Positions 10,208 to 21,826 of a stretch of 64,000 nt of DNA are shown here, one piece after another. Position 1 is the stretch's first letter; each line of letters opens with the position of its first letter. The notes beneath the pieces are model-generated. The model saw nothing but the letters and a program-made list of their open reading frames with translations, had not been told where the DNA came from and searched no databases. This DNA comes from Anthonomus grandis grandis. Taxonomy: Eukaryota; Arthropoda; Insecta; Coleoptera; Curculionidae. The stretch is taken from positions 3,224,001 through 3,288,000 of the forward strand of contig NC_065551.1 of the NCBI RefSeq assembly GCF_022605725.1, read 5' to 3'. The translations under genes and the position numbers were made by a program.

Positions 10208-13200
10208 TCAGAAGTGGGATTGCCCCGTCCAGGTGAGAATGTTCTGTTGAATGAGGAGAATTACACAGACAATAACAGCGTACCCACCAGCCAAGTTGAG
10301 TTTTGGCTTCGCAAAATAATAGAAATGCAAGATTCTAGTGCACCTGCTGTTAACACTGTAACAAGTCCTCAAATTCAACTACCAAGTTTTGATCCAAGTT
10401 TAAAGGTTGCTGATCCAGAAGGCTGGTGTTGCTTAATAGATGAATTTGTGAAAATGCAGAAGTTGTCTGGAATAATGTTAGTGACGAGCCTATCTTGCGC
10501 ATTAAAGGGCGAGGCAGCAGATTGGCTTATTCGTTGCAGGCCAATAGGAAAAACCTGGGAAGATATACGGGCTGAATTTTTATCAACTTTTTCCAAGCCT
10601 ACTGACATAATGGAATTATTTGAGGAGGCTGTAAATGGCCGGCAAAATACTTCCAGTGAAATCACTTTATCGGATGAAGGGTTGCATGTTTTACGTTTGG
10701 CACAGCATTTAATTAAAACCTGTGAAAACGAAGAGGCTCTAGCAACATTATTTGCTTGTCATGTTGTTGGAAGTAGGTCTGAAATGGTGCGGAAACGATT
10801 GCAATTAGATCCACCAAAAGACCTTAAAAGTTTCTGTATTGCCCTTCGTGGTTCAACTGGTAAACGGCCGGCGCTAGTTCGACCTGATCCTCATATTAGC
10901 TCGAAGCGGCGTGCCTTTACCCCATTGGACAAAAGCGATCGAAAACATCATATCAAGTGTCACAGCTGTGGAAAATTTGGACATAAATCGTATGAGTGCC
11001 GAACCAACACAAACATGCCGTCTACGTCATCTGCAAGTAAACGAGTGGAGCCGAGAACCAATGTTGTTAGATGTTTTACCTGTGGTGGTCCTGGGCACAT
11101 TTCAACCCATTGTCCTGAGAAGGAAAAGGGTACAGGTAGCAAACCAAAATATCTAGAGAAGCGAGTTAATTTATTGGAGGTGGAAGTTTTACCACAAGGG
11201 GAAATGAAGCTGATAGATGGTAAGATTGTTGCTTTTCTTTTTGACTCGGGATCTGACTGTTCATTGATAAAACATAGCGTTTCTCTCTCATTAAAAGGAA
11301 AATATCAAAATTGTAGATTGCTTTTAAAAGGTTTGGGAGGTGATGGCCTTTTGTGTACTTTGCAATTTATAGTATTAGTAGAAATTCAAAACATTCTTGT
11401 CGAGCTTGTATTATGTGTAGTACCGGATGATTGTATGTCCTTTGATGTTTTAATAGGTAGGGATTTAATTGGTCAAAATATTAGTGTCTGCTATAGTCCA
11501 AAGGGCCTAATTATGACTCGTGAAAAATTAGTTCATACTTGTGAAAGCAAACAGATTAATTTTGATTTAGTGGACACTGATGTAGATGCTACTAATAAAT
11601 GTACCCTTATTGAATTGTTAACAAAATATCAAATTTGTTTCCCGCATGGTATACCAACTAATCGAGTAAAAACAGGCTCTCTAGAAATTCGGTTAAAAGA
11701 TAGTACTAGGTTTGTACAACGTAGACCTTACCGTTTAGCGCCAACTGAACGAGAAATTGTTCGTTCCAAAATATCTGAATTGCTGGATGCCAAAATTATA
11801 AGACCTAGTTGTTCTCCTTTTTCTAGCCCGATAACATTGGTTAAAAAGAAAGATGGCTCCGATAGAATGTGCTGTGATTTTCGTGAGCTCAATAAGAATA
11901 CTGTTCGAGATAGATATCCCTTACCGCTAATTAGTGATCAGATAAATCGTCTTAATGGTTCTTTTTATTTCACCACTTTAGATATGGCTTCTGGATTTTA
12001 TCAAATTCCAGTTCACCCAGATAGTATAGAAAAGACCGCATTTGTGACACCCGATGGTCAATACGAGTTTTTGACCATGCCTTTTGGTCTGACGAATGCC
12101 CCATCTGTTTATCAAAGGGCCATCGATAGAGCCTTGGGCAATCTTCGCAATACCTCTGCTGTAGTTTATATCGATGACATATTAATACCGTCAGCTTCAA
12201 TTTCAGAAGGTTTTCAGCGTTTAAAACAAGTAATGGAGGCTTTATTGAATGCTGGTTTTTCTTGTAATTTTAATAAGTGTAAATTTCTAAAAACTGAGGT
12301 TCAATATCTTGGATACGTAGTTCGTGGAGGTGAATTGCGTCCAAATCCATGTAAAATTTCGGCATTAGTTAACTCACCAATTCCTAAAACTCCCACGCAA
12401 GTCCGCCAATTTTTGGGTTTAGCTTCCTTTTTCCATCAGTTTATACCAAATTTTTCAAGGATTGCAGCCCCATTATATCAACTTACTAAAGTCTCTGTGA
12501 AATCAATGAAATGGTTGCCTATACATGAAAATGCGCGTCAAACTTTAATAAATCATCTTACGACCGAACCCGTACTGTCTATTTACGATCCTAATTTATG
12601 TATTGAATTACATACCGATGCTAGTGCCGAGGGTTATGGAGCCGTTTTAATGCAAAGGAAAATTTCGAAATTACATGTCGTAGCATATTTTAGTAAGCGG
12701 ACTTCTGAGATAGAATCACGCTATCATTCATATGAGCTCGAGACTTTGGCCGTTGTTAACGCTATTAAACATTTTAGGCACTTTTTGGTTGGAAAATATT
12801 TTACTGTGGTAACCGATTGCAATTCCTTGAAAGCTACAAAGAATAAAATTGATTTAACACCCCGAGTTCATCGATGGTGGGCATTTTTACAAGGGTTTGA
12901 CTTCGACATTCAATATCGTGAGAGCACTCGAATGCAACATGCTGATTTTCTATCACGCAATCCTTTACTAAATCCTGATGATAATGTCAAAGTATCACAG
13001 AAATTTGTTAAAAAAATTCAAATTTTGGAAATTCAAAAAGATTGGCTTCAAGTTGAACAACAACGAGATACAGAAATTCTTCAATTAATCGCCAAATGGA
13101 AATCCTGCGAACTAGCTCCTGATTTGCTTAAAACATATGATATCCAGAATAATCTTTTACTTAGAAAAATAGAAAGAGAAGGTAAATCAAAATGGCTTCC

Positions 13201-14314
13201 TATTATTCCTCGTTCTATGGCTTGGTCCGTCATTAATCATATTCATGTTGATTTAAAACATTTAGGTTGGGAAAAGACCTTGAATAAATTATATGAATTT
13301 TATTGGTTCCCAAATATGTCCAAAAACGTTAAAAAGTTTGTTGACAACTGTCTTATTTGAAAAGCATCCAAAAATAAATCTGGCCCCACTCAAATTCAAC
13401 TTCATTCAATTCCAAAAGTTCCACATCCTTGGCATACTATTCATATTGATATTTCTGGAAAATTAAGTGGGAAAAGTGACAGAAAAGAATATGCATTGGT
13501 TATCATAGACGCCTTTACAAAATTTGTTCTTTTATACCATATTTCTTCATTAACTGGAAAACAAGCTGTTGAATCATTCCGAAACTTTACGTATTTATTT
13601 GGAGCACCATGTAGGGTTATTTCCGATCAAGGCAAATGCTTTACAAGTTCAGAATTTAAAAAGTTTTGTTCTGATAACAAAATTGAACTTCATTTCATTG
13701 CACATAGTGCAAATAGGGCTAATGGCCAGGTCGAACGTGTAATGCAAATTTTGAAAAATGTTTTTACTGCTATTGAGACTGAAAAAACAAGTACGTGGCA
13801 AGACAGTTTAGGAGAAGTCCAATTAGCTTTAAATAGCACAAAACATAAAACTACAGGATTTAGTCCTGCAGAATTATTATTTGGGGTAAATATTCATTCC
13901 TTAGAATTGAGTAAGTTAGTTCATCAAAGTTTGAATAGCATTGATAATAATGTTTCTCTATCAGATATTAGAAGAAAAGCTAGTGAAAATATCGATAAAT
14001 CGGCTAAAATTGATTCTGCTAAATTTAATAAAAATAAAGCTAAAATAAGGCATTTTGTTATAGGCGATTTTGTTTATGCAAAATGCAATGAACGAATGTT
14101 ATCAAAATTAGACCCTAAGTTTAGGGGGCCGTATAAAATAACCAAAGTTTTACCAAATGATAGATATGAGGTAGAGAGAGTAAACGGGAAAGGAGGTATA
14201 AGTAAATTTGTTCATGATCAATTGCGGACAGTACCAAGTGGTCAAGAACAAGAAATGTTTGATTTTAATGATTACGAAAAAGATAAGGATGAGCCAGTGT
14301 CGGCGAATAATTAA
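10169..14314 (+). pseudogene. Gag-Pol polyprotein of the young Gypsy element, one nonsense codon
   Basis: A single fused gag-pol frame of 1,382 codons including stops. Domains in order: gag; two CCHC zinc knuckles at residues ~264-277 and ~302-315; aspartic protease with FDSGSD (Asp ~359); reverse transcriptase with YIDD at ~667-670; RNase H with HTDAS (Asp ~817); integrase with an HHCC zinc finger near 13.23-13.36 kb. The integrase core has Asp codons at 13448 and 13625 and a Glu at 13733 (35 residues between the last two, DD35E), followed by a GPY-type motif near 14130. The only break is a TGA at 13358-13360, at the position of the last zinc-binding residue of the integrase finger. The frame is the same on both sides. 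No envelope gene is present. Confidence 0.93.
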
Positions 14315-14384
14315 GTTTAAGTTATTTGAAGTATTTCAAAATAATTATAAGATTACATTTGTTTTAAGGTAGCTCTTATTGACT

Positions 14385-14404
14385 GTATCGTCATCATACG
14401 ATAC
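14385..14404 (+). repeat. Hairpin preceding the UGCG array
   Basis: GTATCGT, loop CATCAT, then ACGATAC: seven perfect pairs. It lacks the TGCG loop and so may be a diverged or different unit. Confidence 0.7.
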
Positions 14405-14431
14405 CATTTTAAGTAATTCTATGTTTAGAAA

Positions 14432-14735
14432 GATTGCTGCGGTAATCAATGGCAAAGTATTATCATGCTGCGGTATGATAATTGTGTATCAAATTTATTA
14501 GTAAAAGATTGTTGCGATAATCTTTGTTTATGTGATATTGTGTTGCGATACGATTTACGAATTCAGGCTATATGAGAAGAGCTGCTGCGGTAGTCTCTTT
14601 TTAGGATATCATGTTGCGATATGATATGTGACAGTTACTGCGGTAACCTGTTGTTTTCTAGTTGCTGCGGTAACTAGTAAGTTTTGGCACCGGAAGGGTG
14701 AAGCCGTTGCGATGGCTAATACTGCTGCGGTGGTA
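14432..14735 (+). repeat. Array of ten hairpins sharing a G-Y-TGCG-R-T cap
   Basis: Ten 8-base caps start at 14436, 14467, 14511, 14542, 14584, 14613, 14637, 14664, 14706 and 14724. Six have C...G and four have T...A around the invariant TGCG. Nine have G...T outside that and one has A...T (14637). Each cap sits on its own stem: GATT/AATC; 8 bp at 14459-14466/14475-14482; AAAGATT/AATCTTT; ATTGT/ACGAT; a bulged stem at 14575-14583/14592-14601; ATATCAT/ATGATAT; ACAGTT/AAcCTGT with a bulge; CTAGTT/AACTAG; AGCC/GGCT; TACT/GGTA. Stem sequences differ but pairing is kept. The array lies in the 3' untranslated part of the element, between the end of pol and the 3' LTR. Confidence 0.9.
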
Positions 14736-14929
14736 CAATTTGTTATGAGAATGAGAGAATGATTCTTTAAGATAAGAATACTTAACCTTATTTACTAAGG
14801 GGTTGTTATAAGTTAATTGGAAGTGTTTGTCAGGATGGACAAGCGGATGAAGTGATAAGAGATTTTTTTTTGGGTTTCAGGTGAAATTTAAAATAGCGCA
14901 CGAGGACGTGCGACATGTCAGAATGGCCG

Positions 14930-15398
14930 TGTCGGCGCTGGCCAATAAATTAGATTATAAGTTGTGTTTAATAGTTTAAGAGAGGCCCGTTTGTTTATGT
15001 CTGGTTTGCAGGTGGCTCATAAATTAGATAAGTTTTGATTATTTTTACTGTCGGCTGAGTTGGACAAAGGGCACACTTGATATTTTGAGGAATGTCAAGG
15101 AGAGTGGAACGGGGTCGGATGTTGGTATAAGATTATGAAAAGAATAACATGAGCAGAAGTTAGTTATTAACGAGATTTTGGGTTGAAAGCATTGGCCCCG
15201 GATCGCTAGTTCTTTGTTAAACTCGTATCGTCTTATTCTGTTGTAGAATTAGTGATTTTAATTAAGATTAACCATAGTTGTTGTTTACGTGTAGTTTTGT
15301 GTCAGTTAAAGTACACTATTAAACTAATTAATTAGTGTTTTTGGTGTTTTATTGCTGAAATGTCTTCTAACAATAACAATTTTAATGAGGATCTGACA
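14930..15398 (+). repeat. 3' LTR of the young Gypsy element
   Basis: Partner of 9739-10207 with two substitutions. It ends CTGACA and is followed by the duplicated TGTT. It also carries the gag ATG and the first codons, so any solo LTR of this family would leave a short open frame behind. Confidence 0.95.
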
Positions 15399-15402
15399 TG
15401 TT

Positions 15403-16497
15403 TATTTTAATATTATTCATTTAATTTAACTCTTTGTTCGTTTCGTTTAAGGACCATTAAAGTTTAGAATGAAGAGTGTGGTTGTTATTTCTAACACTAT
15501 GCAACACACTTTTCATATAATGAGCATTTTTAAAAGTGGAGTATATGGCGTTTTAGGTTCTAATTTCTTTCAAGCATATATATCAAAAAAAAATTATGAA
15601 AATTTTGAAGTAAGTATTCTTTATAAAAATAATTTAATAACAGTGTCAATGTTTTCAAAACAACAATTTTATATTAAGATACCAGCTAGGTGTGAAGTAA
15701 TTCAATATTGCTGGGTAGACAAAAACGAAGACTGTGTTGTTTTTCTAATGAATTAGGTGAAGGATTATTTATCGCGGGTGCTCTAGCTAGACCCACATGT
15801 AATATGATACCAATAAAGATATTAAACACGCGAGACACTGAAGCGACTAAAAAAATGTATGTCCAAAAAAAATTTAAGTGATTATGAAATGTGCAGTTTT
15901 GCAGATACAGGGTGCTCTGTCGAAACAGTTGATAAATTATTGGACTTAATTAATACGAATCATCTTAGTAAGGAAGAAAAATATGCGGTACAAAAGATAT
16001 GTGCAAAATATGCCGATATTTTTCACTTAGAAGGTAATCCTATTACTACGACCAATATTTATAAACAAAAAAATCGTCAAAAAGCGGATTCCAGCTTCCC
16101 CAGATTATGTAAAACTTTATCGACTACCGCATGCTCAGAAAGCTGAGATACATCGACAAATTGATAAAATGCTACAAGACGGAATTATTGAAGAGGCTAA
16201 ATTAGAATGGTCTGCACCACTGTTAATTGTGCCCATAAAACCCGACCACAGTGGGATAAAAAAATTTAGAGTGGTGGTAGATTTTCGATTGCTTAAATCT
16301 AGAATAAAGGACGATGAAAAACATCCTTTGCCCTTTATTGCAGAAATATTAGATTCATTATCAGGGGCAATATACTTTTCACATTTGGATCTCTCGTAGG
16401 GATATTATCAAGTAGAACTTGAAGGCACTAGTAGACCATATACTGCTTTTACGACTGAACGGGGACAGTACCAAATGACAAGACTACCTATGGGGCA
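15403..16497 (+). pseudogene. Old Ty3/Gypsy element, protease end and reverse transcriptase part
   Basis: Continuation of the element started at 8.54 kb. The protease end reads HTFHIMS then GVLGSNFFQAY near 15510-15575. A linker reads IKIPARCEVIQYCW near 15680-15720. Reverse transcriptase begins with DGIIEEAKLEWSAPLLIVPI near 16178 and continues with FRVVVDFRLLKSRI and ILDSLSGAIYFSHLDLS. A TAG at 16397-16399 stops that frame, followed by YQVELEGTSRPYTAFTTERG and RLPMG. Similarity ends abruptly near 16497, before the YxDD box, so the 3' half is missing. Confidence 0.8.
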
Positions 16498-17483
16498 GGC
16501 TAAGAAGCTAAAGTGAGTCGAAGTAAGGTTAAACTAAGTGTACGTAAAGACAGGAAAGACAGAGAATTGCATACTGAGCAACTGTTACATTTTCCAATTT
16601 TTGGAGCCAATAAATTGGAATATTTTAACGTTTATTGGTCCAGCGCCATACAAGCTGTGGTCCTTCGATGAAGATAAAAAATAAATAAAATACTATCCAC
16701 CAGTACTCCCCAGTCGCACAATTCATCAATTGTGTCCCCCTCTATTTGCGGAAAAATCCAGGCAGCAGTTCTCTCCCGACAGAACTTATAAAGTGACAAT
16801 ATTTAGTGATATTTCTTTAAGAAGAAGTAGTAAAAACTATGGTTCTTTATTTGTATCAAGTTGTTTTAAATTATCCATAATAGAAGAGATACTGATATCA
16901 ACACCACTTAAATATATGTTTTTTAATTCAGGAGCTTAAGATTGACTCGCATTATTAAGAGATAGAAGTTTAAGTGAACTATTAAGAAGATAAGAAGAAA
17001 GTTGCAAACAATTTAGCAGTATCTTGATCATCATAAATTTCATTAGTACCTTCAACTTAACTTAAAAGTAACTTTCAAGATACCTTCTTTGTGGAAAATC
17101 ATTCTCATCCCTTGTGTTATTTATAAATTTCCAGAGAGCTATATAAATCAATATTAGGTGTATTATTTTCAATTTCAGATATATTTGCCCTGAAACTGTA
17201 ATTGACAAAATTTTTGCATTGTGTTTTAAGACTGGCAAACCTGATGGAGTCATCAATTGGAGAACCAGAAATCTTAATTCATTTGAATACCAACAATGAA
17301 AAGTTTTAACTGATTCTTCACTTAATCACTTAGTTCACTTATTGTATCCCAGTCAAACTCCAAGACTTATATGGTGAGGTATATTTTCGGATTGTTTTTC
17401 AAATTTCAATTTATTAGATGGTAACTTTACTCTCTCAAGAAAGTCTGTGCTGACCTAATATTAACTAATTTTTATGTCTTGTA
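16498..17483. other. Sequence of unknown origin in PFKFB intron 4
   Basis: No known gene recognised. A broken reading near 16590-16900 (ILTFIGPAPYKLWSFDED, then RTIHQLCPPLFAEKSRQQFS) looks protein-like, so it may be a decayed coding sequence or transposon gene; I cannot name it. Confidence 0.3.
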
Positions 17484-17753
17484 TTGCAATCGCAAACTGA
17501 TTTCCTTTGGTGTACTAAGTGCCTATTGTTGATAAAAAAAACTAACTTATTTCAATTCGACTATAATTTTAATGAAATTCTACTTAAGAGGACTGATAAA
17601 GTGAGGGATCTGGGTGTCATATATGATCAAAAGCTAACTTTCGCAGAACATATTAATTACTTAAGCATCCAGTGTAATCGAATGCTGGGATTAATTGTAA
17701 GAAATAGTAGGCTACTAACCTCTAAAAGCGTTATATTTTGCCTATACTTATAG
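17484..17753 (+). pseudogene. LINE reverse transcriptase tail
   Basis: Contains RDLGVIYDQKLTFAEHINYL and RMLGLIVRNSRLLTSKSVI, the standard region after the palm of CR1/Jockey-type reverse transcriptases. It ends at a TAG. Only this fragment is present. Confidence 0.7.
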
Positions 17754-18801
17754 TCCTTTGGACGTCGTTTGGACTATAAAAATACTGGTATATTTAACCT
17801 ACATGCTAATTTAATATAACTTAGAGTTAATTATCAATTATATTCTCTTGAAACACGGCGCTCTCACACAGACATGTTCTTTCTCTATACAATAATTAAC
17901 TATCAGATTGACTCGATTATCTAATATGCCAAATACTTTTCCATATACCTCAGCGAAATTTTCGAAATTCGTATTTGTTTCCAGTCTGTTTGTATAGAAC
18001 CAATATAGCAAGGAATTCGCCGTTAAGTCGTATGCTTTCCTTATAAATTCCAAATTTTTTTCTGTAAATTTATTTTGCCGCTCTCTTTCTATGTTTAAGA
18101 AGAGAATATATAAAGAAAGATGAAAGAAAAATATATATTTATACACAGTTCATATTTTAAATTGTAAGCGTAATAATTAATTTGGTAATTCGTTCTGATG
18201 GCCCTTGAGGTGCGGAATAAGCCAATCTACCCATATATGGGTATTAAAATATTTTCCTAAATAAATTTTTTTTATTTCGCCAGTTTGTTTTCTCTAATTG
18301 AGAATATGGGGCTTAAAATAAAATAACTCTGAATTGGTTTTATGAGTATTTAAATATGTGGCATCAATTTTTTACCATTTAAGTTAATAGGAAATATATT
18401 CCCTTCCAACCAAATAAATAAAAAAAATAGTATATTTTGCTAAAACCTTGATAAAAACCATTTCTGATACATAATGTGAACGTGTGATATTTTATTTTTT
18501 TAAGGCGCAAAACCAAAAACAGGAAATCAAAAAATATTGATAACAAGGGGATCTTAAATTAATCAGTCAATATTTGGTTAATGTCAGGTTCTTCGTTAAT
18601 TGCGCCATAATAAACATACTGATCAAAATATTTATTTTATAAATTCATGCCTACTAATTTTTCCAGCTTATCAGAAGTATGCTATTTTCGTTTTTTTTTC
18701 ACAATCTCAATTAGTTTATATGCCAGGTTTAAGTCTTTTATCAAATTAGATTAAATCACATTGTATTTTTTTGAACTCAATATAGAGAAATCATTACTTA
18801 C
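17754..18801. other. PFKFB intron 4, no gene
   Basis: AT-rich. A minus-strand open frame at 17838-18146 has no recognised family. Nothing else is supported. Confidence 0.4.
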
Positions 18802-19020
18802 CGACCAAATCTCATCCAATTCGTGTAAATGTTGTTGAGGTGCGTTAATTAAAGCACTAGTGGCTTTAGTCCTTTGCAAAGTGGAAGTCCATACTTGAAG
18901 TGAAGGCAAATTAAGGGCTTGAACGTGCTTGGCCAAGGATTGAGAGTACATGCGACCCCTGGGAGACAAAGGAGCGTCACCACCAATCCTACCGATCACG
19001 TTAAATTCGCTTTCACCGTG
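18802..19020 (-). CDS. PFKFB: PFKFB exon 4, start of the bisphosphatase domain
   Basis: A 219-bp exon (73 codons, phase 0), acceptor TAG at 19023-19021 and donor GTAAGT at 18801-18796. It starts HGESEFNVIGRIGGDAPLSP, so with the last codon of exon 3 it forms the RHG phosphohistidine motif of the histidine phosphatases. It continues WTSTLQRTKATSALI, which supplies the phosphate-binding Arg, and ends LHELDEIWS, where the Glu corresponds to the catalytic acid block. The intron on its 5' side is 11.2 kb of nested LINEs and DNA transposons. Confidence 0.93.
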
Positions 19021-19321
19021 CTAAAAATGAAATTATCGTTAAAAATAATGGCAAACGTCTTAAAGGGAGAATATTTATTTATTTTATTTCAGATTTCACA
19101 AGAGAAATATACAGATTAAAACAAAGAAAGTCATTAACAAATAATAATAAAATCAAAAATATAAAACCTAGTTGCAAATCACAGATCAATTATAATACAA
19201 GGTTGTAACTATTAAGTCATGGTCATGGTTTAGGTTAAAAAATTTCACATAAACGTAGACCCAAAAATTATTAGTTTATAAGATACCGGGTGTTTAGGTT
19301 TTATTTTATTTTAAGTTTTCA

Positions 19322-21740
19322 TTGCACTTGTTTGAAAGAGCAAAATTTTTCCAAAGTTGCAGAAATTTGGGGGTGTCAGCAAGATTCACTAAACTTATTA
19401 AAAATTTCCTGAAAGACAGGGAATTTACTGTTAAAATAAATGGAACTATCACCTCCTATAACAGGATCAGAGCGATCAAGTTCCCCAAGACCACGAAATG
19501 TTATTAGCAAAGCTTTATTATTTTGGTTTTTCGAATAACGCGATTGATTTCTTTAAGTCATATCTTAATAATAGAGCGAATTGCGTAGGAATAAACAAGG
19601 CTTCTACAACTGAAAAATCAAGTTATTATCCTGTATCTACCGGTGTTCCCCAGGGTTCTATTTTGGGGCCGCTGCTTTTTTCATTGTATGTTGCAGATAT
19701 GAAATCCTGCATAAAGTACTCAATCTTACAACAATATGCTGACGATTCCTAGCTGTATACTTCATTTTCACGTGAAACTCTACCCATAATAAGAAGAACA
19801 ATTTAATAAGGATTTAGGAAATATAGATAACTTTTCCTGCGACCATAATTTGAAAATAAATTCGTCTAAATCATGTGTAATTTTTTTGGGTAGTGGAAAG
19901 AACGGCCTTAATGCAGCAACAACTTTAAATGCAAAGATTCGTAATGAGCCGCTACCAGTAGTACGAGAGGTCAAAAACTTTTTAGGGAATACAGGGAATA
20001 CAGGAGTATACCTTGATAGCGGTATTTAATTTCAAACACATATAAAGAATAAGCTCAAAATTGCATACATGCGCTTAAGAAAACTTTACGGCTTAAAAAA
20101 TCATTTATCTCCTAAAACTAAATATTTTTTATGTCGTTTTATCCTTATTTGATTATTGTGAAGTGGTATATTCGGATTCATTGACTGAAGACTCCGCTTA
20201 CTCAATACAAAAACTTCAGAATTGTTGTATGCGTTTTTCTTACAAAATTCCATTTAGAAGTCACGTTTCTCCTTATTTAAACATAACTTAATTCTAAATA
20301 TGAAAAATCGTAGAAAATATCACATGTATTCTTTGATGTATAAAGTTATAAAAACTAGGGAGCCATTATATTTAGCTAACAATTTTACAAATTTTCTTTA
20401 TGAGCATAACACTAGATTTATAAATTTATTTAGAATACCACAACATAGAACAGCAAGTTTTCAAAAATCTTTTGTTTTTGACGTCTCTCAACTTTGGAAT
20501 AGACTTCCGGCTAATTGCAACAGTTTTCCGTTTACTGCATTTAAAAAATATATATTCGAAATAAACTGCTTGATTCTCAAAAAATGATACTTAATCTATA
20601 ATAACAATTAAAAGAGCCGCTCGATCTTCTATTGCCGTCTAGTTATTATTGTTAGAAATATTAATTAATTTACCTTTCCTGCATATCCAGAACCCCCGCC
20701 TGATTCGCCTTACTTAAATACTCAAATATGATACTCAACACATGCATGTCTCGATTAATTAAGAAAATCTTTTTTTTTTACTTTTAAGATTTTTGAAGGG
20801 CTATGCCACACAGGTTCTATCTTATGATGAACCTGTGTAAACGGTTCTCTATAATCGAGGCATGGACCTATTTATCATGTATTTGGTAAGTTGTACAACA
20901 TATGTATATTATTATGCTACAATTTTGTATATGATTATTTATTTACCTTCATGATGAATAAATTTGTTTTGAATTTGAAAACTCCCCGCTCGCACCAGTT
21001 TTATTTAACATATACCAAGCGGACATTCCAAAGAGCACACACTATTCGCGAGTCGCATTATTCGCGGACGACACCTGTCTCTTTGTGAGCTGTAAAAATT
21101 TAGTACAGATATCAGCGTACATGCAGAGTCATCTAGATAAAATTATAGAGTGAGCAAACAACTGGAAAATCAAAATATTATAAACAACTGGAAAATGAAA
21201 ATATCAATATATATCATTCTAATAACAAAAAACCATAACCGCAACATCCCAAATTTGGCAATTTCGGGCTCGCTGGTCCCATGGAAAGGTGAGGTAAAGT
21301 ACCTAGGAGTATATTTTGACAAAAAGAATAACTTCAAAACGCACATCAAAAAACAAATTAATTCATGCAATGCTACCATTTATGCGCTCTACTCCTTTCT
21401 CTGCAGGAGCAGTAAGCTCTCTTTAAGTAAGAAATTAATGGTCTACAAACCCGTTCTACGTCCTAAACTGCTTTACGCCTCAAACATTTTCTGGAATACC
21501 ACAAAGACGAACATCAGAAAGCTTCAGGTGTTTCAAAATAAGTGTTTGAGGATGTTCACTAATGCACCCTTCTTCGTAAGGAATGTTGAACGACACTCTG
21601 ACTGCAAACTTGATACTATTCAAGAATACACAGTTAAAAAAAACATTCGAAGTTTAAGGAAAAAGTCAGAAGTGTGGACAACACCCTAATAGGAGAATTT
21701 CTCCTGAGACCAAGGAAAAACCGGCCATGGAAAGGCGTAA
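19322..21740 (+). pseudogene. Jockey-clade LINE fragment, split by another LINE
   Basis: The left part (19322-~19490) reads RNLGVSARFTKLIKNFLKDR and FTVKINGTITSYNRIRA, running up to the VPQ of the palm. The right part resumes at about 20982 with SPLAPVLFNIYQADIPKS and VALFADDTCLFVSC (the catalytic FADD box), then VKYLGVYFDKKNNFKTHIKK and LLYASNIFWNTTKTNIRKLQ. It ends near 21740 after LRPRKNRPWKG. Frameshifts occur in both halves. The gap between the halves is filled by a different LINE, which must have inserted later. Confidence 0.8.
19490..20981 (+). pseudogene. CR1-like LINE copy inserted in the Jockey element
   Basis: A 5'-truncated LINE. It begins with HEMLLAKLYYFGFSNNAIDF, then STGVPQGSILGPLLFSLYVA and LQQYADDS (the catalytic YADD box). 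Later come NSLLYK-type tail sequences: MKNRRKYHMYSLMYKVIKTR, LFRIPQHRTASFQKSFVFDV and SQLWNRLPANC. The non-coding 3' end finishes at about 20981 with an AATAAATTTG-type tail. The frame is broken by stops (for example at 19750). The same family occurs in opposite orientation at 25.1-27.0 kb. Confidence 0.8.
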
Positions 21741-21826
21741 TGTGATAGTAGCCGCCGAATTCAAATATGCTCACTAAACAGTTCTTTTAGTATCTAAGTT
21801 GAAACCAAAGGACTGAGATCGCTCAG

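Larger units (their letters stand above)
14315..14929 (+). other. 3' untranslated region of the young Gypsy element
   Basis: A 615-base non-coding stretch between the pol stop and the 3' LTR. It holds the hairpin array (14385-14735) and then about 190 bases without recognisable structure. The bases directly before the LTR (ending GAATGGCCG) are not a purine tract, so the plus-strand primer site is not evident. Confidence 0.8.
9739..15398 (+). mobile_element. Young Ty3/Gypsy LTR retrotransposon, nested
   Basis: A 5.66-kb element with 469-bp LTRs (9739-10207 and 14930-15398) that begin TGTC and end GACA, flanked by the 4-base duplication TGTT. The LTRs differ at only two positions, so the insertion is recent. 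One gag-pol frame runs from 10169 to 14314 with a single in-frame stop. Between its stop and the 3' LTR lies an array of hairpins. It is inserted in an older Gypsy remnant, in the same orientation. Confidence 0.95.

Noticed and set aside
10375..12200. Minus-strand frames inside the Gypsy pol region
   Set aside because: They mirror a conserved plus-strand protein and have no family signature of their own.
10169..14314. Possible endogenous retrovirus with envelope
   Set aside because: Nothing coding follows the integrase and GPY region. The 615 bases before the 3' LTR are non-coding and hold the hairpin array.
14432..14735. CRISPR-like array
   Set aside because: The repeated unit is only 8 bases, the spacing varies from 18 to 44, the stems differ, and it lies in a eukaryotic retrotransposon.
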